NCBI RefSeq assembly: GCF_029784165.1
Contig: NC_073694.1
Span: forward strand, 42,637,006-42,701,005
Length of the DNA: 64,000 nt
Reading direction: 5' to 3'
DNA from: Wyeomyia smithii
Lineage: Eukaryota > Arthropoda > Insecta > Diptera > Culicidae
The translations under genes and the position numbers were made by a program. The notes under the pieces are model-generated. The model did not search any database. It worked only from the letters and a program-made list of their open reading frames with translations, and was not told where the DNA came from. The stretch's first letter is position 1, and the number at the start of each line of letters is the position of its first letter. Positions 13,008-24,904 of the stretch are shown piece by piece.

Positions 13008-13220
13008 AAAAACAATATCGCACGCTAGCCCGGAGGAGGGCTAATAGCGGTCTCGATCAACTAGAATAGTTAAGAGAATTTTTTATCGATATTGTGTTTG
13101 GCTCATTTTGAATGTTGTAGGATAAGTACAACGATATGCAGTGCCCCAGTGCTGAGTCGAGAAAATTTCCAGCTCGAAAAGATCCTCGACCTGATGGGGA
13201 ATCGAACCCGGGCATCACAC
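13008..13220 (-). mobile_element. tRNA-derived SINE (Feilai-like), 5'-truncated
   Basis: On the minus strand the copy begins with an RNA polymerase III B box (GGTTCGATTCCCC). It continues through GAGGATCTTTTCGAGCTGG and TTTCTCGACTCAGCAC, which look like the body of the Feilai family of Aedes tRNA-SINEs, and ends in a T-rich tail. The 213-bp copy is bracketed by a perfect 13-bp direct repeat, TAGAAGTGCATGT, at 12995-13007 and 13221-13233. That is a target-site duplication and fixes both ends. The A box is absent because the copy starts only a few bases before the B box, so it is 5'-truncated. The family name is from memory; the tRNA origin and the duplication are visible. Confidence 0.75.
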
Positions 13221-13233
13221 TAGAAGTGCATGT

Positions 13234-13907
13234 GCATTTTCTGGATAAGTAAAAGTTTCTGAACACTTCATTCGCTCAATATTTTATGTATAAGTCAATC
13301 CAGTATGGCATTTTTAAAACTACACCGGAACATCGCACAATTGAAATTGATAACTGAGCAATTATTGCTCATACCGTAGATGGGATTCCATCTAAGCAGA
13401 CACATGTTTTGCTTCATATAGGAAAAAAAAATTATTCAATAATTTTGGCAATTATCGTAGAGTGCGTAATTTGTGACATATATGAAACACAAAATTGCGT
13501 TGAAAAAATTTATTCAATAATATTTAATTATACTGAAAATCTCCCACCGTTTCCTAGCGATTCACGACGCATCATGAAAGTATTATCAATTCAAAACCAA
13601 AATTGTCAATAAATGAGAAGTACTTTAATTAATACTGAGAAGTATTTATCCCATGAAATACGGAACCTCAGATTGCGAATGTTTCATATCTAGTATCCCT
13701 CATGATTAAGAACAGTAATATGTTTTTATCGCTAAGGCCATATGAAACGTCATAAAAATGGGAAATTATATGGTTTCCGGAAACGGGTAAATCTAATATA
13801 TAGAGTGCACTTCATGATTAGCCCACATCAGAGTGAGAAGAGAACCAGATTATTTAAAATTTGTTTGGAATATTTTTCTGGGTACTCAAATATAATACTA
13901 TGCTGCC
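13234..13907. other. No gene recognised
   Basis: AT-rich sequence with only short open frames. No repeat boundary or RNA gene was seen between the SINE and the MITE. Confidence 0.45.
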
Positions 13908-14028
13908 TTAACCCTCTAGTGCCCAATGCCGCCATTTGGCGGGCTTCAGTCGAAGTTCCGAGAAGCTTTAATAAATACTTAAAAAGTGTTTATAATGGTT
14001 TATAATGATTTTATCGAAGTCCGTTTAG

Positions 14029-14467
14029 CATATATCAAGATGGCTTGACAAAGTAATATTTTTTAATTCTTTTATCACCAATATTTAGTGGTTAATTTGT
14101 GAGTTCGATATCCAATCTGTGGTAATTTGTGGTTAAGTGGTTTCCGAGAAATTTTCAAAAAACTGAGTCAAGCCATCTTGAAACTTGATTTTTCTTTAAA
14201 TAAATCGGACAACGATGATATATAGATCAATCGAAAGCTCTTAATTTGTGGTTCACGAAAATGTAATTTTTAACGTCATAATTACTAGTGTTTGTACAGC
14301 AATTTGTGTTTTATTGTTCACGTAGTTCTACGTTTTGTTTATTTATTGACGACGCTGCTGTCCGCTAGTGGCGTTGGTTGTCTTCGGTGTTTGTCACTGC
14401 TATACTGAGCGTGCGTGTGGGGATATGGTAAATATCGAAATTCGGGGAACTTAGCCAACACACTTGC
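14029..14467 (+). repeat. Left arm of foldback element
   Basis: Pairs with the reverse complement of 15784-16180. Similarity extends inward to about ACTTAGCCAACACACTTGC with small indels; the left arm is some 40 bp longer. Confidence 0.8.
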
Positions 14468-15783
14468 TACGCAATTATTTAAATTATTTTCGCTACCGAT
14501 TAGTAACATGTTGGGAAATATTTGAGTGAGAAGTGGAAGTGGCTGGTTCGAGTATTGTATCAAAGAGTAACTCTAAATATCACGCACATAACTTGGTGTT
14601 TACATTTACATAGCCTATGTGGCTTCATTAATGTTATTGAATAGATGAAGAAATACGCTCGTATAATTTGTGTTCGCAAAACGGGCAGCGAAACAAATCG
14701 AAGAATTTACCAGAAAAATGATGTAGCAAAATATCTTCATTTTGAATTTTTAATTTGTTGCTCACAGATTACATGATGCCTCGTGAAACCTACGTAGGTT
14801 GAAAAAGGCCTTTGGACGGAGTGTTATTAACCTAGATTATTGATTCTGTGCATCAAGTTAATTTTAAGTCAACTTGAATTATTTGAAGTTCATTCACTTA
14901 ACTAATCTCATTTAAAATTTGTTGAACCTAAACTCTGTTTTAAGCATGAGGCAGGTATTCGTCAAAATATGTCATGAACAACATTTTTCAAACGGGTCGC
15001 AAATGTCAATCCGGACGTTACCGGATGAGATATTTGCGAGGATGTGATGTTATGAACTTCCATTCCCCCGATAATTATATGATCGGATCCCGCGAGATTT
15101 GATAACTCTTTCAATATTGAAAACGCTCGAAAATACGTAAAAATCACTAATTGCGAAAACTTCTTAAGAGTAGCTATAATTTATAATATCGGAATTATTA
15201 TCAACCGGTTAATTAGCATTGAACATAAAGAATTCATTTGGTGCATAATACTGATCAATTGTCATTTTTTTGACGCCTGGCCCAACTTGGTTCGATTCCC
15301 AAAAAATGCGTGAAAATTTGTCAATGTTTACAGCGCTCTCAGCATATGATAATACCGTTTAACGTTAATCGAGTGATGGTATATTGTGAAGCGACAGAAT
15401 TTTTTTTTCTTATTTTGGCCAGATTTTTGTTCTAAGTACTCCCTTGTGCGACGGTGCCACAAGTAGCTTAACAGACCCGCGGACAGCAGACATCTTCTTT
15501 ATTACTTTGCTCATAAGTTAGCACATATGCATGAAAAAATAACAGAAGAGCAACATTAAGTTGGATCCCGGCAGCTTATTTGATTATTTGTTTGAATATT
15601 TCCGAAACATTTCTCAGGATCTAGGTGATGAAAAAGTGATAATTATTGTTTGCCATTCCTACTGGTTCTGGAAAATAATCCGTCGAATTTAGATTGCTTT
15701 CCTTTGAAAGTACATTTTCGTTACCGGGATCCTTTTTGACAACAAATTTACACATATTCCATTCACGTTTGGCTACCTGTCAT

Positions 15784-16180
15784 GCAAGTGTGTTGGCTAA
15801 GTTTCCCGAATCACGATATTTACCATATTCCCCACACGCACGCTCAGTATAGCGTTGACAAACACCGCAGACAGCCAACGCCACTAGCGGACAGCAGCGT
15901 CATCAATAAATAAACAAAACGTAGAACTACGTGAACAATAAAACACAAATTTCTGTACAAACACTAGTAATTATGACGTTAAAAATTACATTTTCGTGAA
16001 CCACAAATAAAGAGCTTTTGATTGATCTATATATCATCGTTGTCCGAATCATCTAAAAAATTCGGAAACCACTTAACCACAAATTACCACAAATTGGATT
16101 TCGTACTCACAAATTAACCACTAAGTATTGGTGATAAAAGAATTAAAAAATATTACTTTGTCAAGCCATCTTGATATATG
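15784..16180 (-). repeat. Right arm of foldback element
   Basis: Inverted partner of 14029-14467. Its outermost bases are the complement of CATATATCAAGATGG. Confidence 0.8.
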
Positions 16181-16212
16181 CGTCCGTAGAAATTAATTTG
16201 GGCACTAGAGGG

Positions 16213-17510
16213 TTATTGATTCCGAAAAACCCACCGGCATCACCTGTTCAAGGCTTCTACGCGTGAAATCAATCCTCAAATGCGTGCACAATATTTACCT
16301 TTCGTGCTTTGCTCGTCTACGCGCCATCAGCCGGTGTTGTAAGCGCACTTAGTTTGTCGGTGTTTTTTGCTAAAGTGTTACAACTGGTGCGATAATATCA
16401 AAACCGGTGAAATCGATATAATTCTAGCTTGGATGAAGGTGAAAGAAGCTATGAAATTAAGTTCCACGTTTGCCTTATTGGACCACTGTGCAGTGGTCTA
16501 AGCTCGAAAAATCGTGATCGTCCTAGATTTGACTGTGAAAAATTGATTTTATGTACTCAATGTCTTCAGCAAAGTTGTTGCATAGAACAAGGCCTAGGCA
16601 CAAGCTTACTTTTGATGGTTTCAGTTTGCCGATCAATCAACCTAACAGTTAGATGAAAGAATTTTTTTTTTCTAATTATCAATATACTAGATAGCTTTCT
16701 TCTGCAAAGCTGTGAAAAATTTTAAAAGAAAAACAATTGCTGAATACTGCGATGTCCTATCTGTATGTTGGACCGACAAAACGAAGTTTTTGTGGAACAC
16801 CCCGCCTTAAAATCAGTTTTTTGTCTATAACATTCTCTGTGGATGTAAAATCACTGAAAATGGCTTGCTACTCCTAGGCACCAATTTGATGGTTCTTTGT
16901 GCAATTTCAACTGATTCTGGTCAATCGCGGGCAACACACGGGCGATCAAATATGCTATGCTATGCTATGCTATGCTATGCTATGCTATGCTATAACATGG
17001 AAGCTAAGTTGAATAAATGAAATCTTAGAACATTTTGCATTGTTCTCGATATTACAGACAAAATTATAGACAAAAAACTGATTATAAGGAGGAGTGTTCC
17101 ACAAAAAGAGATTTAAAAAATGTGGCGTACGATGTTTTTGAAATTTTGACCAGAGATTCTGGACATCATAATGAATCGAATGGTGTACTTAGATTCTATG
17201 TTGCTTTTTTTAATAACGGTCTGTGAGAGCACCGGGATTTATGGTCTAAATGCTCATTTTCGAAAAATCAAACTTTTTTTATGAAAACTACAAAAAGTTA
17301 TCATAATTTTGATTCGGTAATTCATCATGAACAAAAGAGAATACAAGAATCACGTTTATTTTACCTAAGCCAAAATGACTCGGAGAATAATGTCTTCAGC
17401 AAAAAAGTAGATAATATTTTTGTCATTCTTGGAAAAAGGAGAACAATGATTTTGAAATATTTCAAAACACTCACTGAGTATTTTTTACGAAGCCTACACA
17501 TTGTTTTGTA
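16213..17510. other. No gene recognised; contains (TATGC)8
   Basis: AT-rich spacer between the split MITE and the I element. Short open frames (16429-16656, 17035-17226, 17281-17511) resemble nothing known. A pentanucleotide microsatellite lies at 16951. Confidence 0.45.
16951..16993. repeat. (TATGC)8 microsatellite
   Basis: Eight uninterrupted copies of TATGC followed by a partial unit. Confidence 0.95.
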
Positions 17511-17519
17511 AACATTAAT
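17511..17519 (+). repeat. Target duplication of I element, left copy
   Basis: AACATTAAT, identical to 23395-23403, directly abutting the poly-A (T-run) end of the element. Confidence 0.8.
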
Positions 17520-17915
17520 TTTTTTTTTCCTCATCTATAGTTTATTTGACACGGCACAAATACAATTCAATGTTTAACGGCGCCAGTTACATCTGGTAGC
17601 TTACTTTCTAAAGTATCTTAATAACTAAAAGCAAATTTTTTATCCTCGCTGCCGACTACGAGCTGAAACTAAATCTAACTTAAGCTAGAATGTTTTGCAT
17701 GAAAAGCACTGATTTGTTGTTTGATGGTTTTCCATCGCCATAGGTAAGCAGCATATTGAATATGTTCCGCTGCTGGGCCAAGATATTACGGACTGGCATA
17801 TTGGGTTGTCTCCCTCGGGGCCTGAGAGTATCGTGCGGGTCTAGTTGCTGTTTCCGGATCCGGGGTCTTAACGTGTTCTTGTCGTTTGGTTGGATGTAGG
17901 CGGAAGGGGATAGGA

Positions 17916-20900
17916 CTAAACTGGGGCGTGGATGGATTTCAGGAAAACGTATATAAGGGACATGTAGGATAGGTCACGGCTTGCCAAGACATCACGAACA
18001 GGAACAGCCGACTGCCTACCTTCGGCCTGCAGGGAAGCTATTAGTCTAGACCTGGCGTCACGGTATACAGGGCATGACCAAACAACGTGCTCTATGTCGT
18101 GATAACCTTCACCACAGGCACAGATACCACCCTCCCCGAGCCCAACACGACGGAGATGCGCGTCAAATCTATAGTGATTGGACATAAGCCGGGACATCAC
18201 GCAAATGAAATCCCGACCTACATCCAACCCCTTGAACCACGGGTTCGTCGATACCTTGGGGATTATGGAATGTAACCACCTTCCCAGTTCCCCCTTGGTC
18301 CAAGAATTTTGCCAACTGATGATCGTATTCTGACGTACAAATGCGAAAAATTCATTAAAGGCAATTGGTCTTTCATAAATATCACCGTTTGTTGCGCCCA
18401 CCTTAGCCAAAAAGTCCGCTTTCTCATTACCCGGTATCGAGCAGTGAGAAGGGACCCACGCTAAGGTAATCTGATACGATTTTTCGGATAAAGCACTCAG
18501 ATGTTCCCGTATTTTCCCCAGGAAATACGGAGAGTGCTTAACATCTTTCATCGATCGGAGAGCCTCAATGGAACTGAGACTGTCCGTAAAGATGAAATAA
18601 TGGTCCGTGGGCATTTTTTCGATAATCCCTAGGGTGTACTGAATTGCAGCTAATTCTGCGACGTAAACAGAAGCAGGATTATCGAGCTTATGGGAGACGG
18701 TTAAATTGTTATTGAAGATACCGAAGCCAGTGGACCCATCAAGAAGTGATCCGTCAGTGTAGTACATATTGTCGCAGTTGATGTTTCGATATTTATTGGA
18801 AAAATTCTGGGGATCTGCTGCACGCGTAAATGATCCGGGATTCCATGAGTTTCTTCTATCATGGATGTATCGAAAAACACAGTAGAATCAGAAGTATTTG
18901 ATAAGTCGACACGATTTGGAATATCCGAAGAAGGGTTAATATTATGGGACATGTGATTGAAATACAATGTCATAAAACGGGTTTGAGAATTAAGTTCGAT
19001 TAACCTTTCAAAATTTTCAATCACAAGACGCTTCAAGACCTCACATTTGATAAGAATGCGAGAAGATAGGCTCCAGAAACGGTTTTTCAATGGTAGTACT
19101 CCAGCTAAGACCTCCAAACTCATCGTATGGGTCGACTGCATGCAACCTAAGGCGATACGCAAACAACGATATTGTATTCGCTCCAGTTTGATCAAATGTG
19201 TGTTTGCTGCGGAGCGGAAGCAGAAACACCCGTACTCAATAACAGACAATATCGTTGTTTGGTAAAGCCTTGTAAGGTCTCCTGGGTGGGCTCCCCACCA
19301 TTGTCCGGTTATTGTACGAAGAAAATTCACTCTTTGTTGACATTTTTTCATCAGATACCTCACGTGACAACCCCAGGTGCCTTTAGAGTCGAACCAGACA
19401 CCAAGATATTTGTGTACCAAAACCTGAGAAATCGTTTTACCCATTAATTGTGTTTGAAGCTGAGCAGGTTCATGCTTCCTAGAAAAAACTACTATCTCAG
19501 TCTTCTCCGGAGAGAATTCGATACCTAGCTGTAAAGCCCAAGCAGACAAATTGTCCAAGGTATCTTGCAATGGTCCTTGCAAATCGGCAGCTTTGGCTCC
19601 TGTAACAGAGATTACACTGTCGTCTGCAAGTTGTCTTATCGTGCATGAGTTTGCCAAACATTCGTCGATGTCATTTACATAAAAGTTGTAAAGAAGGGGG
19701 CTTAAACATGAGCCCTGGGGAAGACCCATGTAGCTAATGCGAAAAGTTGCCAAATCGCCGTGCGTAAAATGCATGTGCTTTTCGGACAACAAATTGTGCA
19801 AAAAATTGTTCAAAATTGGAGAAAATCCTTGTCGGTGAAGTTTACCCGAAAGAATGTCAATAGAAACGGAATCAAAAGCCCCCTTAATGTCCAAGAACGC
19901 AGACGCCATTTGTTCTTTGCGAGCATACGCCAGCTGAATATCTGTTGAAAGCAACGCAAGACAATCATTCGTCCCTTTGGCACGGCGGAAGCCAAATTGA
20001 GTATCTGATAGTAGACCATTTGATTCGACCCAATGGTCTAAACGACGGAGTATCATTTTTTCCATCAATTTCCGGATACAGGATAGCATTGCAATCGGCC
20101 TATAAGAGTTGTGATCAGAAGCTGGTTTACCTGGTTTTTGGATGGCGATCACCTCCACTTGCCTCCAATCCTGCGGTACAATATTTTGCTCCAGGAACTT
20201 ATTGAACAAGTTCAACAAGCGCTTCTTGGCATTGCCGGGTAGATTCTTCAACAAGTTGAATTTGATTCTATCTAACCCAGGCGCGTTATTGTTACAGGAC
20301 AGGAGGGCAACTGAAAATTCTGCCATCGTAAAAGGTGATTCAATCGCGTCGTGGCCCGGAGACGCATCGTGAACAATGTTTTGCTCAGGAACAGAGTCCG
20401 GACATACTTTCCTGGCAAAATCAAATATCCACCTACTTGAAGACTCCTCGCTTTCGTTGACCGTTACGCGATTCCGCATTCTTCGGGCTGTGTTCCAAAG
20501 AGTGCTCATTGATGTCTCCCTCGACGTCTCGTTTACGAACCGACGCCAATATCCGCGTTTCTTTGCCTTAGTCAAGCTTTTAAACTTGGTATCAAGCTCC
20601 GAATAACGTTTAAAGTCGTCGGCATCGTCTGTATCCCGGAAGGTCAGATACGCGTCGGATCTTTGCGTGTAGACATCGGAGCACTCTTGGTCCCACCACG
20701 GAGTGGGAGGCCGTTCTTTGATCGTTACGCCGGGATATTCCTTCGTTTGGGCTTGCAACGCGGCGTCGAGAATCAAGCCCGCGAGGAGGTTGTATTCTTC
20801 AAGTGGTGGATGATGTTGAATCGACTCGACCGCTTTTGAAATCATTTCCTCGTATAACTTCAAATCGATATTCCGTGTGAGGTCATACGGAATGTCAATT

Positions 20901-21596
20901 GGTCGCATGCGAGTTGACCCGTTATTAATTGAAATAAGAATAGGCAAATGGTCGCTACCGTGAGGATCAAGGATTACCTTCTATGTGCAATCCAACCGTA
21001 GCGACGTCGAACATAAGGATAGATCCAAAGCGCTTGGGCGCGCTGGAGGTTTCGGGATACGTGTCATTTCACCGTTGTTTAAAATAGTCATGTCGAAGTC
21101 ATCGCAAAGGTTATAGATTAAAGAGGAGCGGTTATCATTGTATGGGGAACCCCAAGCCACGCCATGAGAGTTGAAGTCTCCCAAAATCAAACGTGGCGAG
21201 GGAAGAAATTCTATTAAATCAAAGAGCAGCCGTTGCCCAACCTGTGCTCTGGGAGGAATATATATTGAGGCAATACAAAGCTCTTTACCTTGTATTGTCA
21301 TTTGACATGCGACAACTTCTTCGATGCCTGGAATCGAGGGGAGGTTAATACGATAGAAAGAATAGCACTTTTTAATCCCTAAAAGTACTCCTCCATATGG
21401 GGTGTCTCGATCAAGGCGAATAATATTAAAATCATGGAAGTTGAGATCAATATTTGAAGTAAGCCAAGTTTCACAATACATCGCATTTGTTTTTATTTAT
21501 CAAAACTTTAAACGAATCAATTTTTGGTAAAATACTTCTACAATTCCACTGTAAGACAGATATAGAATCCTTCATATACGCAGTTGAATTAGGCAT
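17916..21596 (-). pseudogene. I-element ORF2: endonuclease, RT, RNase H
   Basis: ORF2 cuts the target, copies element RNA by target-primed reverse transcription and degrades the RNA strand. The likely start is ATG at 21596 (MPNSTAYMKDSISVLQWNCR). The APE endonuclease spans 21596 to about 20990 (YCETWL, LGDFNSHGVAWGS). The RT core lies in 20947-18701 with AFLDIKGAFDS (19869-19900), GLPQGSCLSPLLYNFYVND and the catalytic LADD (19619-19630). RNase H (18767-17916) keeps YTDGS, VAELAA, FTDSLSS and VPSHC..GNEKAD, followed by a CACGEGYHDIEHVVWSC zinc-like end. Frameshifts occur near 21480, 20960 and 18770, and the middle frame is open for 748 codons. All catalytic motifs survive, but the shifts make this copy non-functional unless they are sequencing errors. 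Confidence 0.87.
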
Positions 21597-21644
21597 CGAA
21601 GGATACAATCGCTGCAAGGAGGGGCCATTGGGCAATCAACTGCT

Positions 21645-22945
21645 TCAAAAATGATCTAACTGTTGGGAGGAATGCTGTAGAAAAATTTTAATTGGATCGG
21701 GTACATTGAAATTTTCAAAAATCCAGTCCACAATGTCAGAAAATTTCACTAATCCAGAGTTTGTTTCATCAACTGGATGTGCAAAAGGAACAACTGGGGT
21801 TTTAGATGTTCCTGGCAGTGCTGGGAACTCCTTCTGGGACTTTAAATTTGCAAGCCCAGGAGGAGTTTGCTTCGGTTTTTCCGCAGCACTGTTTGGTTTG
21901 TTCGTACTTTTCATTACACTTTGGGAAATCTTAGGACCTTTACGGGGAAGTTTAGGAGAAGAAACATTTTTCCTCTTCCTAGACTCCCCAGGATTGGCAT
22001 AAGATGTTCCCGCTGATGAATCGTCAGAATCGGTTTCATCAGAGGACAACAGATCAAAGGGGTTCGATGTTATGGTAGAAGTGGTCACGGTCTTCTTCAG
22101 CATCTCAGCGTAAGAACGCTTTGAACGCTCCTTAAGTGACCGCTTGATTTTATCTCTGCGCTGCATGTACACCGGGCATGTGGAGAGCTCATGCTGGTTT
22201 TCCCCACAGTGAATACATTTTTCAGCATTAACACTGCAAGAATCTTCCCACACTTGCTACATCGTGCCTTATTGCAGCAGTAGGCGGCTGTGTGGCCTAA
22301 CTGCTTGCAATTGGTGCAATTCATAACACGGGGTACATACAATCGCACAGGCAGACGAACCCGGTCGATCGAGACGTGGCTAGGGAGTGCAGATCCGGCA
22401 AACGTAACGCGAAACGAGTCTGACGGAGTGTAAACTTTTTTACCGCCGACGAGAGACATGGACCGCAATTGCTTACAATCCAAAATCTTCGCCTGTGTTT
22501 CGGTATTTTTGAAGCAACCGGTTGCGCTTTTTAGGATACACTCGACAGACAGACTCGAATCGGTTATGACACCGTCGATCTCCACGTCTCGTGCGGGTAT
22601 GTAGACGCGATACTCGCGTGTGAAGAGCTCAGAGCAAGCGATAGCATTGGCCTGTGCCAGATCACTGACCACGACACGGAGCTTGTTAGGTCGGACCTTG
22701 GAAATTTCGGTCACGGCCTTGTACCCCTTCGTCAGGTCTTTAGCAATTTGCAGTATGTTTAAACGCTTTGAATTCACTCCTGCCTTTGGACGAAAATAAA
22801 CAGTATAGCTGCCCTGTTGAGATCCGTCCGGGAAAAGCCTGGGGCGAGGGGGGACTGGAGAATGAATAGGGGAGGGGGTAACAGAAGGGTCAGGGTCAGG
22901 GGGGCTCGGGGATGGTGGCACGGGAGGCGAGGGATCTATATCCAT
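21645..22945 (-). pseudogene. I-element ORF1 (gag-like), one frameshift
   Basis: ORF1 encodes the nucleic-acid chaperone that forms the element RNP. It starts with ATG at 22945 (MDIDPSPP) and a Pro-rich N-terminus of about 40 residues. An RRM-like middle follows (YTVYFRPKAGVNSKRLNIL). Zinc knuckles come next: CTNCKQLGHTAAYC, CSKC at the frameshift, and CIHCGENQHELSTC. The two frames overlap at about 22205-22253, and a single-base shift near 22240 separates CSKCGK from the third knuckle. The C-terminal part (to 21645) is Ser/Lys-rich and ends QLDHF. ORF2 begins about 50 bp downstream. Apart from the one shift the protein is complete, about 430 residues. Confidence 0.82.
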
Positions 22946-23394
22946 TGCGCTAAATGTAGCGCACTAGCGCACTAGCGCCGACAAGAACACGTACCTCTTT
23001 ACTTCTTCCTTCCAGCAGTGGTTGTCCGATCGTTCGAAGCTGCACCCAAAGCAGCCAGCAGCACCAGTACAGCAGCACCAATACAGCCACCAGCAGTGAG
23101 CCGGGTGTGAGATCACTCAGCACAGCGACACGGACTCGACTGTCAACTGATGGGCTTGGATTAAAAAGATCTATTCACGGTGCACAGATCAAAACTGCAG
23201 CTGGTATTTTGCACCAATACAGCCAAAGTTGTGAGCCGGGTACAGAACGTATCGACACAACTCACAATCTAGTTGGCCTTTAGCGCGAATAATACACTCT
23301 TTTGTTTGGCTATTCGTACACACGGACCGGATTGTAATAGAACGACCACTTTGCACGTCCGTTTCTGTCGAGTGTTCGACGCGGAATGTGACAC

Positions 23395-23403
23395 AACATT
23401 AAT
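23395..23403 (+). repeat. Target duplication of I element, right copy
   Basis: AACATTAAT, identical to 17511-17519, directly abutting the 5' end of the element. Confidence 0.8.
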
Positions 23404-23774
23404 ATTTGTTCACACATGGAGTAATAAAAACTAGAAAGTGCAAGGTTCAGTCCAGGAATCCTGCCGTGTTATTTTACTTTAGAAGAAACTATAAAGTTCC
23501 GTACGTGGGGTCAAGCGACAGCGGCCATGCTGACGTTATTTATTCATTCGATTGAGGACTTATGGCTACCGCTAATATAGAGCGTCATATATCTTAATAC
23601 AATTTATATCGTCAAAGCTCTCATGAGAAACGAAAGTTGCTAGATGCGATATTAGCACTGATAAAGCAAAAACGCGTGCAGGTACTGTTTTAGACTATGA
23701 TTGTGGAAATGAAATGTCCCGAAATTTTTAATTCTGGAAGGAAGGATACTTTTTCTGAATATGCAACGGAAGGT
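23404..23774. other. Spacer, no gene recognised
   Basis: Short spacer between the I element and the first recognisable BEL/Pao codons. No LTR was seen here, so the BEL/Pao copy lacks its left part. Confidence 0.4.
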
Positions 23775-24904
23775 TCCTTGAGTATCCTAAAAATCCATGG
23801 TGTGGCGAAGTGGGTGCGATTGGGAACAGCAAATCGATCGAGAGTACACTGAAAAATGGAATCAGTGGATCGCCAGGCTACCCGAAGTAGAGAAAGCTCG
23901 GATTCCTCGCTGGTATCTTCAAGGTGGGCAGGTCGGTCAATAAGAATACAGCAACATACAGCTGCATGTCTTTGTTGACGCAAGCGAGAACGCCTACGGT
24001 GCCGCGGCGTACTTCTGGATCGAGACGCCTAGCGGTCCAGTGTGCTCTCTGGTGATGGCGCGATCAAAAGTGGCACCGTTGAAGCATCTGTCGATTCCTC
24101 GCCTGAAGCTGCAAGCGGCCGAGCGAGGAGCTAAGCTCGCCAATTCTATCGTCGAAATGCATTCTCTGGAGGTAAAGCAGTGATACATCTGGAGCGACTC
24201 AAAGACAGTGCTGTCGTGGATCCATTCAGACCATCGCCGGTATAAACAGTTCGTCGCTTACCGGATTGGCGAAACTCTTAACCTCACGAAGCTGGACGAA
24301 TGGCGCTGGGCTCCAACAAAGGTCAATAAAGCTGACGCGATGGCGAAGTGAGCGAAAAAGCATGGCTTGTGTTCTGATGGACCGTGGTTCCGTGGTCCAG
24401 ATTTCCTCTACCAATCGGAGGACAAGTGGTCGAAGCAGGACAGAATCATGCCGAACGTTGCAGAAGAGATTCGGGCTTGTCACCTGTTCCACGATGTTGC
24501 AGTAACAGAATGAAGAAGCTTGTGAAGAAAAGCAAACCGACATCGATGACGCCATTGAAACGAAAGGAGTATCTAAAGGCCGAGACGTACTTAGGGAGAT
24601 CAACGCAGGCAGAGGCCTTCATGGACGAGGTCAAAGCGTTGAAGAGGAGCTCCCAAGTGGCAGCTGGCGACCAATAGAGAAGTGCAGTTCCATCTACAGC
24701 CTAAGTCCATTCCTAGACGAGCAAGAGGTCTTGCGAATGGAGGGTATAACGGCGCGAGGATCGTCTCTACCATTCGAGCTTAGGTTCCCAATTATTCTGC
24801 CGAAGAAACATCCGGTGACCGACCAGCTACTCGAGCACTATCACCAGCAACTTGCCCACGGGAACGTAAGAACTGCCGTCAATGAACTGCGACAGCAATT
24901 CTAC
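23775..24904 (+). pseudogene. BEL/Pao RNase H to integrase zinc domain remnant
   Basis: Several frames give, in order, EKWNQWIARLPEVEKARIPRW, then LHVFVDASENAYGAAAYF with the RNase H core (MARSKVAPLKHLSIPRLKLQ, WSDSKTVLSWIHSD), then the pre-integrase zinc module (HPVTDQLLEHYHQQLAHGN). It breaks off at VNELRQQFY, where the CR1-like fragment starts. In BEL/Pao elements these domains remove the RNA template and begin the integrase that inserts the cDNA. Stops follow KQ at about 24181 and MAK at about 24349, and there is a frame change near 24500. Order and motifs fit BEL/Pao closely. Confidence 0.78.

Larger units (their letters stand above)
14029..16180. mobile_element. Foldback element with ~0.4-kb inverted arms
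   Basis: The left arm 14029-14467 and right arm 15784-16180 are inverted copies that match closely. Shared landmarks include CATATATCAAGATGGC at the tips, GTGGTTAAGTGGTTTCCGA, and the segment around GCTGTCCGCTAGTGGCG. The central 1.3 kb holds no long open frame. The flanks repeat imperfectly (GTCCGTTTAG left, CGTCCGTAG right), giving a target duplication of about 9 bp. Long arms plus an 8-10 bp duplication suggest a Foldback or Mutator-like non-autonomous element. Superfamily is inference. Confidence 0.75.
13912..16212. mobile_element. TTAA-type MITE split by a foldback element
   Basis: The outer parts (13912-14028 and 16190-16212) together make one copy of the 140-bp MITE also present at 52511 and 63048. 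Both ends show the terminal inverted repeat CCCTCTAGTGCCCAA. The left flank is TTAA (13908-13911) and the right flank is TTAT, a one-base-decayed TTAA. TTAA duplication with ends starting CCC is the signature of piggyBac-type elements, so a piggyBac-mobilised MITE is inferred. The 2.15-kb foldback at 14029-16180 interrupts it 23 bp from its right end. No transposase is encoded. Confidence 0.7.
17520..23394 (-). mobile_element. Nearly complete I-clade LINE with target duplication
   Basis: This is a 5.87-kb LINE read from right to left. It has a 5' UTR (23394 to about 22946), ORF1 with CCHC knuckles, ORF2 with endonuclease, RT and RNase H, a 3' UTR and a short poly-A (T-run beginning at about 17518). 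The 9-bp direct repeat AACATTAAT flanks it at 17511-17519 and 23395-23403, so both ends are real and the copy is full length. RNase H after the RT and a three-knuckle ORF1 place it in the I clade, where mosquito elements are called MosquI. The 5' UTR has a partly repeated block around CACCAATACAGCCA (about 23083 and 23213). Only a few frameshifts and no large deletion are seen, so insertion was fairly recent. Confidence 0.88.

Noticed and set aside
15285..15302. B-box-like GGTTCGATTCCC as a tRNA or SINE
   Set aside because: No A box at the right distance, no acceptor pairing and no SINE body around it.
14468..15783. piggyBac transposase inside the split MITE
   Set aside because: The centre of the foldback has no frame longer than about 75 codons and no transposase motif.
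16951..16993. TATGC repeats as a CRISPR-like array
   Set aside because: Uninterrupted pentanucleotide units without spacers: a microsatellite.
18047..18275. Plus-strand frames inside the I element as genes
   Set aside because: They are antisense shadows of the RNase H and RT coding sequence.
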